From Heliopora coerulea (Eukaryota > Cnidaria > Anthozoa > Scleralcyonacea > Helioporidae): a stretch of DNA of 64,000 bases. The position numbers and the translations under genes were made by a program. The stretch is taken from assembly GCA_030142905.1 (NCBI GenBank), contig JASJOG010000068.1, positions 1,456,001-1,520,000 on the forward strand, given 5' to 3'. Position 1 is the first letter of the stretch; every line of letters begins with the position of its first letter. Below are positions 22,051 to 34,859 of this stretch, in pieces. The notes below the pieces were generated by a model. It was given only the letters and a program-made list of their open reading frames with translations, did not search any database and was not told the origin of the DNA.

Positions 22051-25000
22051 AGATGAAACTGTCTGAACAGAATATTTCATGATTTAAACTGTTCATTTTA
22101 CCATGGGGATGATACTGAAATCAAACTATCTGCGTTTGTTACAAGTCATCTAATTTTCATATTTTCAAACCCTGGGTATTCATGAACTCAAAAAGTTAAC
22201 AACAATTGGAAATCGCTATTTTTACTTATTATAAAAGTCTGTTTGTAACTTGAATGATTGTTTCACTTGGTAGACTCTACAAATAGCCACGCTCATTTCG
22301 GTCAGCGGTAACAAAGGGGATTACCTGGAAGTAGTCATTATTTCCGTCGGAAGGACTTACCAGACGATGTCCTAGTTTCACTTTCATTATTGGTCGGCAG
22401 AAGTAGAAATGAATTGGCGTTGGGATTTAACTCGATTCGTCTGAACGGGAAGGATGGTCAAAGCTTATTTCTCACGGTGAATCATGTTCTTGAAATCATT
22501 CTCGCCAGTAAATATTCGTGTGTTTTAAGGTAACACTGTCAGTCGATGTAATATGTTTTGTGAGTCCTACGTTAGACGATCCAAATTTGTTGACCATCAT
22601 TTCTTCATCGTTTTTGCATGTCGTAGTATTTGGGGTGAGCCGTAGGAAAGACAAAGTATCCACAACGTAGGTTTGTTGGATTTTGTTGGATATGTGCTTT
22701 AAAATGGTGAATCACTAGGTCATGCTGCACATTCACTCGGAATTAGCATATTGAACAAGACAATTCTTCGGATGTTTTGTTTCAAAACGTGTTACTCCGT
22801 AGAAGATATCTAAGGTCGTGAGTTTTCTCCGTTTTTTCGTGGGCAAGCAATTGTTAGCTTTACAACCGCTTAGACTTAAGAATTTATCAAATGTGTAATG
22901 TTTATATTGAACCATGGGTTGCTTACTAGTGTATGTATTGCTGTCGACGAGTGCTATTTTTAAGTCATGCAAAGATAACAGTGTGAGATCGTCTGGTCTT
23001 GACTATACTTTAATTTTTGGCAGGTAAGCTGTGGCATGGATCACATGGACGAGGATTTCATTATTGAAGAGAAAGTGAACCTTCTACAAGGTTTCTACAG
23101 CAATCTACCAGATTCGGTCATCAGAGATGTCCTGAATCGTCCAGATATTGCTGGAAACGTTGAGTTGGCCAGTGAGGCTCTTGGCATGCTGATTGAATTC
23201 AGTGAGACAGACCACAGTTCAGTGAATTACGTTGAGTATGAGCCAGATGATTCTGCTAAAGGTTATTGGGGAGGTTACGATCAGTATGAGCAGGATGACA
23301 CTTCTGGAGACTGGGGAAGACATGACTATAACGCTGAGTATAACCCGGATGAAACTGATGGAGACTGGGAAAGAGATGATTATAACGCTGGGTATAAGCC
23401 AGATGAATCTGATGGCGACTGGGGAAAAGATGATCATAAAAGCAACGAAGACGATTATGCGAAAGGTGATAATGTTGTCGTTTGTTCTGATTACAAATAC
23501 CTGTCATAAGTTCTGAAATCGCTGCTTAGTTTTTGGGAGCACTTTTACTGGAGTTCTTACTTACAGTCTGATCTCTGGTAGTTGGATCGGCGCTGACGTT
23601 TTTCATTCGTAAGCGGTCGTCGTAATCCCGAACGATCCATCTTAAAATTTACTCGTATGGAATACAGAGTATGTAAATGAATGAACGCGCGCGAGGTCCT
23701 CCTTTTTTATCCAATCGGTGAAACGACTTCGTAATACTGTTCATATCTAATCGTCGTTTTTTGCACGTTTTCTAGGTAAATTTCAAGAACTACCCAGCTT
23801 GCGTGAAGATGAGAACGTACAAAAGAAAGAACACCTGCAATTCATAAGTAAAACCATTGCTAGTGAAGGAAGAAAATCTTTCAATTCGAGAATGGATGTG
23901 AGGGAGTCATCTGGAGCAACAATTAACCATCGACCTTCAGTAAATAGTAAAAAGCTGAAGCAAGTTCAGGGAGGGAATGATAGAGAAAAAACAACGACGA
24001 GTCCCATTGAAGGGGAGTCTTTCACGAGGGATTTAAGGACGGACCGTCAGAAGACTTCAAGTGGTGCTAAGGTCGAGAAAGCTCCTCGGTCAACTTCCAA
24101 ACAGCTCTCGGACTCGGAAGATGAAGATATTGAATCATGGTTGGAATACACATATGGCCATGGAAAAAAGACGAGCGAGAATGCAATAGAAAGCAACACA
24201 GTGTTTCAGACCACCTTTCCTTCCACAGAGTCGTTCCGCGAACATCCAAAACCTGATTTCCCTGATGGAGGAAAAGCCATGCCGACTCCCAATGTCGGAG
24301 CTAAGATTGAAGCATTTGATTCGGAAACAGGTATGATCTGTATGGAAATGTCAGATTTCGGCTAGACGGTACAATTTTAAGTGTATTTAAGGTTGAAAAC
24401 CTCTCGATAAAAGTTAATAGCAATTGTTGTGTTTTAGTAAACAAAACTCGTGCTCTTGAACCCCATATAGTTTCAAGACCTCACGATCCAAAACGACCTG
24501 TAGACGTATGCGAAAAACCTACTGAAATGAATGGTGGAACATCGCTAGGAAAGCATGTCCCAGTTTATTCCCAAGAAGCAAAAGAACCCGAACTGAATCT
24601 CAATCGTAAAGAACCAATTGAGAGTACCAAGACTGATTTATCGCAAAGGCCACTTTCACCTGAACCCGCACAAGACAAAACATTTCAACAATTTCCTGGA
24701 CGAAAGCTCCCAAAGGTCCCTCAGACAAAATCATCTTGCACAGCCGAAACGTCTGATAGTACAAAACATGTTACTAAGGAGACAGGTGAAGCGTCGATCA
24801 AGCCACAACCTAAACGACGAAACCGTCGCAAGCAGAAAAGTGAGACCATTCCTGCAGTAAAAATGCCTAGAAGTGAACAAGTACCAGGTTCCATGTCATG
24901 CAAGGATCCGATGATGACCCATGGGAACCAAAAGTATCCCAGTCCCATGGGGGTTTTCGAGGCGAAAGGTATTCTAGTTTCGGGATTGAGTGAAAAGACC

Positions 25001-28000
25001 ACCACTGATGCTTTATCGAATTACATGGAGTTAACGACTGGTGTAGATGTGGAGAGAGTGACGTTCCTGGGACAAGGGAGAGCAGTTGTGGATACAAGTG
25101 AATCTCCAGGTATTCAAGAGAGTCACGTTTGTTGATTCATAAGTGTTTTGGTGACCATAGCGGAAAACCCAAGCGGGAAAATATAATTATATTTTGAAAT
25201 TTCAGCTGGTCATCTCTCCTGAACAATTGTTTGTTCTAGTATAAAGCACTCCTTACGTCAATCGTAAGAGAATCAAACGCGTAAGAATAAAAGTTGTATG
25301 TAACTTGCCTATGTGTTATCATTTAATCCATGAGAACGTTGAGAAAGAAACAATTTCATCGGATAACCCAGACAGTTACAAATGTGTCTGGATCTTTATT
25401 CCCCAGCTAAGTTCTAACAAATTCCTTGTCGACCACCACAGTAAATATTAAAAAAGCGTCAAATACTGTGTTTTCTCAACACTCAGTTTTGTCAGATTTT
25501 GCAGGAAATAATTATTTTTGCTGTCTTTTTTAGATTTCGAAAAGGTAGAAAGGAAAATCCACTCGCGTTCGTTGGAGGGAGTGCAACTCTCAATTGAACG
25601 GATAAAAGTGTGTGACAGTATCTTCGTTAGTGGCCTCTCTCCTCAGGTTACAAGGGATACCATTTTGTTGTATTTTGAAAATGTTCGTCGGAGTGGTGGA
25701 GGTGATGTCAAAGACGTTACACATTGCAAAAACACGAACTGCGCCGTTGTTTGTTTTGAAGATGTTCAAGGTAATTGAAAGTTGACGTGCTTTATTTTTA
25801 CGTGAATTTTTAACGACAAGTTTTAACTTACGAGCAGCGAATGGGGGCGCTTGTGCTTGGAATACGAGTACTTTGCTTTTATTGACATGAACAACACCGT
25901 TGCTAGCAAGGAGTCAGGCTGGAATAGTAATCTTAGAAATCCGTGTTTTGTGCTGGGCACTTAGATTTGTTCTAAGATTGCTATAAAGGAGAATAAATTT
26001 CACAAGTATAAGAAACATAAACAAAAATAACGATGTATTACAAATAAACAGGAGACAGGACTCCAGGGAACATTATAACCATACCAGGCAGTGCGCCGTA
26101 GTGATATGAAAAATTAAGAAAAAACGTGTGAAAATGCCACCCTAGTATAAATTCGAGGAATTTTGAAAGAATTATTGTAAATACATCTTTACGTTATGCG
26201 GTAAAAATCTCAAAGTTTTGCCTTGTCGAAGCGTGAATATGATATCAGTGCATTCTGCGAAAAGTTGTGCGCATTTGAGTGATTTGGCTCTTTAGTCACG
26301 AAGACGTTTATACATCACATCAATGTGACAAGATGGATTTCTGATCGTACTGTAGGTTTGGAATCATTACCAAACGATTATTGCAAATGCCCCTACGTGG
26401 CTCATTCATTAAATGCCTGTAGAACTGCCATCTGGGCTACACTTGATCACTTTTACAAACTTCAGTCTGTTGCCTAAAAGAAATCTTTTTCCCAGGTCAG
26501 GCCTGCGTGTGTCATTCCAGGTGAAAATATTACCACGTTACCTCTAAATAATTAGTTCATGGAGTGCTCAGGAAAAAGGAAATACGAGGGAAAATCTTTT
26601 AAGCTGTAATTCTATTACTTTTTTTTTCCATTTTTTTAAACTTCATAGTGATTGACAACGTGGTTAGCAAAGAACATTCATTAGAAGGAAAACAGTTGTC
26701 TGTTGAGAAATACTATCCACAGATCTCTCCACAAAAGATCACCAACTCCTCTTCTGGCACGACGTCAGCTTCAAATGGCTCAACAGAAACCGAGAAAGTG
26801 AACAAACAAGAAAAGCGTGATATTTCTCCAGAAAGACCGAATGTATCCACTGAAGTTGACGTCGACATTATGCAATTTATCATGAGCAGTAGACACTATC
26901 AAGAATTAGAGGAGAGAGTCAGTGGATTAAAAGCCGAAATTGAATGGAGCCCAGGAAGTAATACAGCGAGAATTTGGAAAAAAGCCAACTCGGGGTACGT
27001 CAAAAAATGGTCAAACAGCTGTCAGACGGCCATGAGCGAGTTCCTTGATCGATTTGAAAAATGGTCTATTCCTCTTGACAGCCTAGTGGCGCCTGCCATA
27101 AAAGATGCATTGCATCGTTTGACAGAAAAACTTCCCGAAGGCAAAGCACTTTGCCAACAAAACGAGGCGAAGAAGAAAATTGAGGTGGTTTGTTTAGAAA
27201 GTGACAAGGAAGTGGTGTCCAACGCCGTTAAAGAATTTCTAAAAATCATCGAGAAAGAAGAGATTCGCAAAACGTACAAGAAAGACACTGTAAGAAATAT
27301 TAGCAACGAGCATGTTCAACTGCTGGACCAAATTGGATTTGTTGAAGAAATGAAAAGCAAGCATTCAGAACTTGAGATAATCCTGGATAAAGAGAAACGA
27401 GAATTATACTTCGAGGGTCCTCGTGAGCAGTTCACCGATTCGAAGATAAGATACTTTCATGTTATGAACGCGATCACAGAAGAGATATTTACTCTGCCAT
27501 CGATTATCGCTGGAAACATTGTAACAAACGAACCTGGAAGGAAGCATTTCGAAGCAAAGCTTGCTCGTGAGAAAATAAACGCGAAATTCTTTAAAGAAAA
27601 AGGCAAGGCAATTAAAATCGTTGCCACAAACTCAACTGCTTGCCAGAAAGCCAAGGAATGCCTTAACGAAGGAATCAAACAGGACCGTGTCTCGTTTCAA
27701 ACACACGACGCCTTTATCTTTGAAAGTGAAAAATGGATGAAGCTCTCCAAAGATTTGCAAGAAGAACAACTATTAGGAATTTCCACTGAGAAATTAATGA
27801 ACAGCGTTGTCTTGCACGGTATAACAGAAGCTTTGGTAAGCGCCAAAAAGCAAATCGAAGATTTTATAGACAAGGAAGGAATACGAAGCCAGAGTCAACC
27901 AATCTCCATAGGTCTAATGCGTTTTCTGAGCGACCACTTCTCCGGAAAGCTGAAAGGTATAAAAAAAAGGTTGAAAATTGGCCACGTTTTGATTGACCAA

Positions 28001-28423
28001 GCAAAACAAGCTGTTGTCATGACTGGGACACAAGAAAGTCTTAAAAATTGCCGAAAATGTATCCAGGACCTTTTCGCGTCGGTTGTCGAAGAAAGCAAAG
28101 AATACTCGTCACCTGGTTTAGCAGAGCTTCTTCTTGGAGAGAAAGGACTGCGTAATATTAAGCTGATCGAAATGGAGAACAAAGTGACTATTGAATTAAA
28201 GAAAAGAGTTAAAGACGGCGTGATAGAAACGAGGCAAGATGAGGTGGATAGGATTGAAAGAGACGAAAAGCATGTGATGGAGGAGAGGAAGAGATCTCGA
28301 GAAGATGCTCGTCAAAAGTCGGTGGATGACCAAGCGACGGGATGTATTTATGACTTGTGCAATTTCACAACAGCTGAGGGTCTAAAGACTTCTTGGAAAT
28401 ATGGCAATATTGAAACTGAAATG
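22050..28423 (+). repeat. 5' duplicated block of gene B (pairs with 36010-42350)
   Basis: Promoter, 5'-UTR exon, introns 1-4 and exons 1-5 of gene B correspond almost base for base to gene C, introns included. Similarity starts near GAACAGAATATTTCATGA and ends abruptly at the last codons of exon 5, just after AATATGGCAATATTG. Intron 5 and everything downstream differ substantially between the copies. Confidence 0.75.
22376..22393. promoter_or_regulatory. ISRE/IRF-like site plus inverted CCAAT box (gene B promoter)
   Basis: TTTCACTTTC at 22376-22385 is followed after three bases by ATTGG at 22389-22393, exactly as before A2 and C. About 140 bases downstream a conserved donor, TTTTAAG|GTAACACTGTC, ends a likely non-coding exon at 22529. 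The next exon starts at 23024, twelve bases before the start codon. IRF control is inference from the motif. Confidence 0.5.
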
Positions 28424-31400
28424 GTATGTTTATAGATTTCCAGTAAGCGTAAAAGTCCGGTGTAGACTGCAGACTGCAGTTACTGAAAATCATATTGCTA
28501 TACAATGAGATTTATCGTGGTTGAGGTCAACGTCGTTTGACTTAGGGAAAGCACGCATTACTTCAGACGCGGTAAGCTTGTAGTAGCGCTAATTACCCTG
28601 AGGAGTGTTACCGTATAGCTTTTGAATTTTAATATAAGGAAGAACCTTGCATTATTCGCATTCCTAAAGGTAATATCAAGGACATTAGAATGTTAGAATG
28701 TTCTGCTTCTGCTTCGGGCCCGGTAGTTTTCGTACTGTTCTGGGCATACGAAACATTGCTACACCTATTTAACTCAGTGCTACTTGTTTAGGCTGATGTT
28801 CTGGTCAACTCTGCAACGTCGAATCTCAACAACTTCACAGCTTGTGGGAAAGCCCTAAAGAGAATTGGTGGCCAAGATTTTGTCGAAGCCTGTAAACTGC
28901 ACACTAACATTTCTGTTGGAGACATAGTTTGTACTGGAGGTGGAAGCCTAAAGGCTAAGTTTGTGATCCATGCCGTGTGCTGTGGTTGGGATAATGGTCA
29001 AGGAAGAGCTGAAAAGGTGTTTAAACAGATTTATAATATACGTTTCCCATTACGCCGGCAGTGATTGGTCAGTTACCGTGTTTACATAAGGCTATGTAAA
29101 CACGGTTATGACATCACAGGCGCCGGTTGACAGCAGAATTTGTTCTTGGCGCGTTTAGGAAGCTCTGATGGGTTTATGAACTATTAAGGAGAACTTACCA
29201 TTGGATATTGGAAATAAAGTTCGTTATTCGCAATCATTATTGCTTAGTTCCTTGCTTATTTTATAATAGAAATAGATACGGTTTTGCTGTATTTATATAG
29301 TCTGATGCAAACACTCCGAGAGGTTGGAAGAACTCTCAAACGGTTTGGTAAACCCTTGACCTTCGGTCTCGGGCGAAACACAGGGGCTTTCAGGTTTTCC
29401 CAACTTTCTCGTATTTGCATTTCTACTTTCTATAAATATTTGTTGATATAAATTGACATTTTAGCATATAAACGTTGTGGTTCAATTATTTAAAAAACAG
29501 TGAAATTTTTTTAATCATTTTAATTTTCTTGTTTCTAACCATGACTATTGATTGAGTTCGTAACGACCTTTGTCTTGAAAAGTCTTTTTTGCGTTGCAGC
29601 TATTACGTGATTTGGTAAATAAAATCCTTTCCACCTCCGTTCAACTTGGTCTAAGGTCAATCGCCATTCCGACCATTGGGACTGGACAACACAGGTTCCC
29701 AGAAGCTGTAGTTTTGAGAGTGTTCAAAGAAGAAATACAGCGCTTCAGTGCGGCTAACCGCCACCAGAAGTTTTTGACGGAAATTCGAGTGATTGTCTTC
29801 AATGCTACTACACCATCTACGAGGCCAAGCTTCTTCCAAAATGTCATGTCCCTCATAAGACCAGCGGTTCCCAGTTCTCGCGCAATCTCTTTCGGACCCG
29901 TGCGTGCTTCACTCCTTGAGGGTGACATCACCCAACAACCCGCGTCAGTAGGTGCCATTATTAATGTTTTAGATCCTAATTTACAACTTGCAAGTGGAGG
30001 AGGTGTGTGCAAGAGTATTCTTCGAGTTGGAGGTCAAACTATCCAGCAACAGTTGGATGCTATCGGCAGAAAATCACTTGGTTCTGTTGTTACGACAAAC
30101 GCTGGTTCGATGACAAACACCAATCTAATTTTACACTTTATACCAACTTCAAGCAACGTCCTTGACCTCCAAACTGCAATAGAAAAATGCCTGCAGGAAG
30201 CTAAGTCGCGTTCGCTTGTCTCTGTTTCTATTCCAGCAATCGGCACGGCTGCGTTTGGTGTACCTGCTAGAAGTTCGGCTGAACTCATTTTAAATGCAGC
30301 TAAAAACTTTTCGAGTGCCAACCACCAGCTGGACGTAAACATTGTCGTTTTTCAGAAGAACATGATACCTGATTTTGAAACAGTGATACAAGAGCAAAGT
30401 AAAGGGAATATTCAACCCATACAACAACCACAATCTTCGCAAAACTCGAATGTCCCTTCAGTTTCACCTCAGTATCACAGAAAAAGAGCAAAAACACTCA
30501 CGAAAGGGTCCAGTTTTAAAACCCTGAAGACAGGTGCAGTAAAAGAAGTGGTTGTAATCGATTTATTCGCCTGTTCTAAACAAGACATCGAGACTTCACT
30601 TGAAGAAGTCGATAAATTCATTAAAGAGCACATCGCAACGAAGAAGATTGAACATGAAAAGGTATTTGATGTACTGGTAAAACATTGGTCAGAAGTTGAG
30701 GATTTGGCACGTGATCATGACGTCTGCATCACGGGCAGCAAGTCACCCTCAACTGTTTCTATCGAAGGAATCATAGCAAAGGTCTCTGATTGTAAAGATG
30801 AGCTGTTGCAGTTGATAAACACGTATGTAGAGGAAGAAAGAAAATCAACTCACGTTGAGTTTATTTCGAAGAATGTGCAGTGGTATTATTTTCAAGGAAG
30901 TCAGTCGGTCCCCTATGACAAAGAATTGAACGCAGCCATCGAACTTGCATACATGGAGGACAAAGAAACTCTGGAAATTACTAAGAATGGCGAAAAGTAC
31001 GAAATCGATGTGAGTGGCAAGACTGAAAAGAATGAGAGAAGTGGCCAGGTTGGGATTATAACCCGGAAACAAATGGGAGATACTGGTTCAGGTACATTTT
31101 TTAAATTACTTTTATATTTGAAGTAAACTGCTATAATTTACTCTTATTCCAAGCGTCTAGGCCCTAGAGAATAGTCTAAATAAGATAAAGTCAATTTTGA
31201 TTTTGATTCAACTGGTATGAGTGCAGAAATATGAAAATATAAGTTAGTTTCTTTTCCGTCCATCTAGACGTATCTTTACCACCCCACTGGGATCCACAAC
31301 CACCCGGGCAAGTGGTCCACCTTGTTTCGTTATCACAGTCCTCCGCAGAGTACCAACAAGTCTTGAACCACTTCACTTCAAAAGGTGGACGAACCAATCA

Positions 31401-32603
31401 AATAATAAAGATTGAGAGAATCCAGAACCCTGGTTTGTATAAAGCTTATCTTGTGAAGAAAGAGTCGATGAACGGAGCGGACAATGAAAAGCAGTTGTTT
31501 CATGGTACAAATTCAAACAACACTCAGTCCATAAACGCTAATAACTTCAGCCGAAGTTTTGCAGGAATCAACGGTGAGATATTTGTTCTCAACATAACAT
31601 ACGTATTTTTAACTAGAGATTATTAGTGACTGAAAATGATTATCAAAATATAACGAAGTGTAAAAAAGCATGCATTAACCCTTTCCGCACAGGATATCTC
31701 CCTTGTCGGGTAAAGTCGTCTGTGGTTAGCCAGAGTGAAATAATGGGTGACTGATCTGCCGGAAATGGTTAATTAGTCTTAACAACATTTAACCCGTTGA
31801 ATATTGTCGTTATGAGAAAACTTTAATTCACTCATTCAGTATTTTAATTGTCCTCTAAGTTTGTTTTCGCAGACAGTGGTACATAGTCACTTGACAATCC
31901 ACTTGCTGACCTTTGCTGCCCATAGTCAGCTTTGTTGCTTAGATTTAGACCAAACCCAGCGGATAATTTGGTGGCTAAAAACCATTCTTCGCCACATGCC
32001 ATTCCAAAGCTGGACAGACCACTACGACATGGCCAGGAAGCGGCGCAGGCAGTTCAATTTGGGTAGTACCATTGAACTCTAGAAAGACTGAAACGATACC
32101 TGCAAACTGTATTTTGAAGCCAACATGGAGGCTGACATGTAGGTCAATTTGCTAGTCATCCCAGTCCCCTACGCGATAACACTCGCAACCTACTGCGAAA
32201 AACGTAACCTAAATTTCCGGTGTTTTGGACAGTTGCCCCATTTACTGGAATAGTCTTTGCAAATTGCGATTTTTGCCCTCCACCGACTTTCTCAACAAAT
32301 TAGTATTTTACACTTTTAGGTGTAATGTATGGAAATGGTGTATATTTTGCTCGAGATGCCTCGTACTCCCTCCGATATGCCCAGCGTGGTTCTTCAGGTT
32401 ACTGTCAGATGTATGTGGCAAGAGTACTAGTCGGAAGATGTACTACCGGTGCACCAGGAATGAAAGCACCTCCTTCGAGAAATGATCCAACCAATCCCGG
32501 AGTGTTGTATGACTCTGTTGTGAATAACGTTCACAACCCGTCCATCTTTGTCATATTCATCGACCACCAATGTTACCCCGAGTACCTCATTACATTTACG
32601 TAG
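23036..32603 (+). CDS. PARP14-like ADP-ribosyltransferase (gene B)
   Basis: Nine coding exons: 23036-23465, 23776-24330, 24438-25109, 25534-25770, 26649-28423, 28792-29016, 29600-31091, 31268-31573 and 32320-32603. Phases agree throughout and give 1991 aa. Domains: CUE/UBA-like helices ~10-55; acidic 18-residue repeats ~85-143; low-complexity linker; RRM-like ~505-575 and ~585-655; KH-like array ~695-1200; macro 1 ~1215-1345 with GNI instead of GDI; macro 2 ~1400-1550 with GDI and GGGVCKSI; KH-like segment; WWE ~1717-1795; ART ~1800-1991. The ART has LFHGT (His) and YGNGVYFA (Tyr), and ends CYPEYLITF as in PARP14/15, whose third triad position is not Glu. It is therefore probably a mono-ADP-ribosyltransferase, and the RRM/KH part suggests RNA or RNP binding. 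ATG 23036 follows a spliced 5' leader. Function is by family, in which PARP14 acts in interferon responses. Confidence 0.85.
29075..29106. repeat. perfect hairpin in intron 6 of gene B
   Basis: ACCGTGTTTACATA and its complement surround a 4-base loop, embedded in a GCCGGCAGTGATTGG...ATGACATCACAGGCGCCGG context. It is probably a MITE core. The corresponding intron of gene C is only 143 bases and lacks it, so it entered B after the two 3' halves diverged. Confidence 0.5.
31675..31772. repeat. piggyBac-like MITE in intron 8 of gene B
   Basis: The 98-base element is bounded by TTAA, with ends TTAACCCTTTCCG and, reversed, TTAACCATTTCCGGC. No ORF. It resembles the other TTAACCC-ended elements of this window. 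Confidence 0.6.
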
Positions 32604-32806
32604 GAAGCAACAAGTGGACCCGTGCCAGCGATGACTACGAAAAATCTACTTAGTTGAGAAGTCAGGCGAAAATGTCAAGCAAATGGGAAAAGATGACCTT
32701 TTACTTTACGACGACTTTTTCATCAGATTGATTGTGCTTTTGCTCTCAACTTCAATAACTTTCGCCAGGCGGTGTCGCATGATTAAATACTTTCGTATTT
32801 TTACGT

Positions 32807-33228
32807 ACCGTATTTCGTCTGTTTAGTTCCCCTGATGACTTATTTCTTTAAGTGTTTCTGGACTGCGGGCTTATCACAATGAAGAGGGGGGTGATAAGTG
32901 GAGGCTAGGAGCTCAATAAATTTTCATATTCTTTCGAAATTTGTTATTATATAAATAAATATATTAATTCATAGCAATATAAATAAATTACTCTGACGCT
33001 TAATTTAGCGAAATTGAATTAAATGAACGTGCTTCTTCTTAGAACGTTGTCACGAAGTGCACATATTGAAATATATCTGTTTGTAAATGAATAAAACTAC
33101 CCCCCTGTCAGCAATGGAGGCTTAATATAGGCTGGACGCTTATTTTTTAACTCTGTGCTTCTGAACTGGGAGTTTATCAGAAGGGGAGGGTTAAAAAGAG
33201 GCTGGGCGCTAAATAGAAGAAATACGGT
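32807..33228. repeat. MITE downstream of gene B
   Basis: The inverted ends ACCGTATTTCGTCTGTTTAG and, reversed, ACCGTATTTCTTCTATTTAG enclose about 420 bases with repeated 'GCTTATCA / GGGGGGTGATAAG' hairpins. The orphan ART copy at 48583-48866 has the same downstream sequence up to 49040 but lacks this insertion. An AATAAA near 32915 inside the element could serve as a polyadenylation signal for gene B. Confidence 0.55.
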
Positions 33229-33715
33229 GCCTTATATTGTCTTGCTTTTTATTTTAAAAAGTTAAATGTTAAGATTTAGCGAAAGTTAAGCTGTTGATCA
33301 CAATATACAAGGAAGTGAAGGAAGTAGGCAGTACGTATTAATACCACTTTGTAATAAGATCTTTGGCCTGAGTTGCAGCTGTATTGTTATAGGAATAAAC
33401 TGAAAAAACTGAATTGAAAGCTTTGGGTGCATCACAGTGACCAATATTTGCACAAGATCTACCAATCAGGCAACGAAACAGCCAAAAAAGAGTTAACCGT
33501 TACATTTATTTGGATTGTAACATAATTTACGAAAATTAATGAATCAATATAAACAAGATGCAAATGGCCAGTTTTACCGTTACTGATGCTTGATTTATCA
33601 CACATAATTGATTACACAGTTATTTTTTAATTGCTTTACTGATGAAGCTAAAAACTAAAATTTGAATTACAATTGGCAACTTTACTATAACAATAAAATT
33701 ACATTGTACAAGATA

Positions 33716-33994
33716 TCAAGCTAGATTTCTATAGCGTATTTTTTTGCGTAATTTCTTTGTTATACCGAATGGTACTTCGAGGAAATTGTGCAGCCGGACA
33801 TCATCCTCTGGTTGGTGTACTCTCCGCAGCACTATCTGCTGGTAGAAACCTGAACTGGGGACTTTGGTGTCTAATTTACGTCCGGTAACGTCTACATGCA
33901 ACATTAAGAACAAACTGTTCGAAAAGCTTTGATTCTTTGTCTCCATAACGGTCACATCGAGTCCCTTGTCTCCTTCCCTAATCACAGCAGTCAT
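33716..33994 (-). CDS. unassigned minus-strand open frame, possible orphan terminal exon
   Basis: An uninterrupted 92-codon frame contains TVMETKNQSFSNSLFLMLHV and ends GITKKLRKKIRYRNLA before a stop. An acceptor-like TGATTAG lies just inside the frame (before GGAAGGAGAC), so it could be a last exon. Composition is protein-like, but I do not recognise a family and found no partner exon. It could equally be a chance frame. Confidence 0.2.
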   Translation of the reverse strand: MTAVIREGDKGLDVTVMETKNQSFSNSLFLMLHVDVTGRKLDTKVPSSGFYQQIVLRRVHQPEDDVRLHNFLEVPFGITKKLRKKIRYRNLA

Positions 33995-34649
33995 CAGTGG
34001 AAGGAAGGTAGAGAAAACAATTTTTAAAATTGAACTATTTTGTAATTACTGATGCCAGAGCTTTGCGACAAAATGATCTTAGGCCATCTCTACGACCACA
34101 CGTATCGTCGCCGTGGGATGCGTATATATAACAAAGAAGATGAGATCTCAGTGGGAACGCTATTCACGTTGGTCACTTTCTGCTGTGATACGGGAATAAG
34201 AACACTTGACATTAAGGAGAGCTGTAGAGCTGTACTATATCTAAACACATTTCTGTTTATCTATTCTGCTTGGACGTGCAAAATCCGGTAATTCCCTGTC
34301 CAGAAATACAAGTAACCTAAATAGGCTCTAAAGAATTTAACATTAAATATCTTCCAATTTTTCCTCATCAATGTCACTCGTCAAGGAACGCAGACGGTGT
34401 TTAAGTTTGATTACATGGGTTATCATTTAAGATTAAAGTAGGGGCTTATTAACTATGACGAGTGACAAAGAAAAGTTACATTTTTGGGTGAGAAACGGAC
34501 CTACTAGAAAAGTAATTTACTTCCTAATTGTACGCTTTTTCTTGAAAGTTTTGGTAGGATTTCTTTCTGTGAACTCTTGCTGCTCAGTTTGGTTAATAGA
34601 ATAAATTCTGAGTGAAGGTTAAAATTAAAATCAACAAGCTGCAATGCGA

Positions 34650-34859
34650 TTACATAAACGTGATCAGATACTCGGGATAGCATTGGTGATCCAAGAAAAT
34701 GACAAAGATGGTCGGATTCTGAATGTTATCCACTACAGAGTCGTATAATATTTGTGGGTTGTTGGGATCTTTCTTTGATGGAGGTGTCTTCATTAGTTGC
34801 CTGCCAGCAGTAAACGTCCCGGCCAGTACTTTAGCCAAATACATTTCCGTATTTTACGC
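34650..34859 (-). pseudogene. minus-strand ART final exon relic
   Basis: Read on the minus strand, an acceptor (ATATACAG) is followed by GVKYGN and then, after a deletion of about 74 bases, MYLAKVLAGTFTAG...MKTPPSKKDPNNPQILYDSVVDN and a PEYLITFM-stop end. The deletion removes the GVYFARDASYS core, including the catalytic tyrosine, and shifts the frame. The 3' 64 codons remain open, which suggests recent inactivation. The preceding ART exon was not found. Orientation is opposite to B and C and the same as gene E. Confidence 0.7.

Noticed and set aside
23219..23507. Antisense and +1 frames across the acidic repeats of B (and 37317-37611 in C, 16046-16396 in A2)
   Set aside because: Their repeated histidine/serine-rich proteins follow automatically from the 54-bp repeat of the sense frame.
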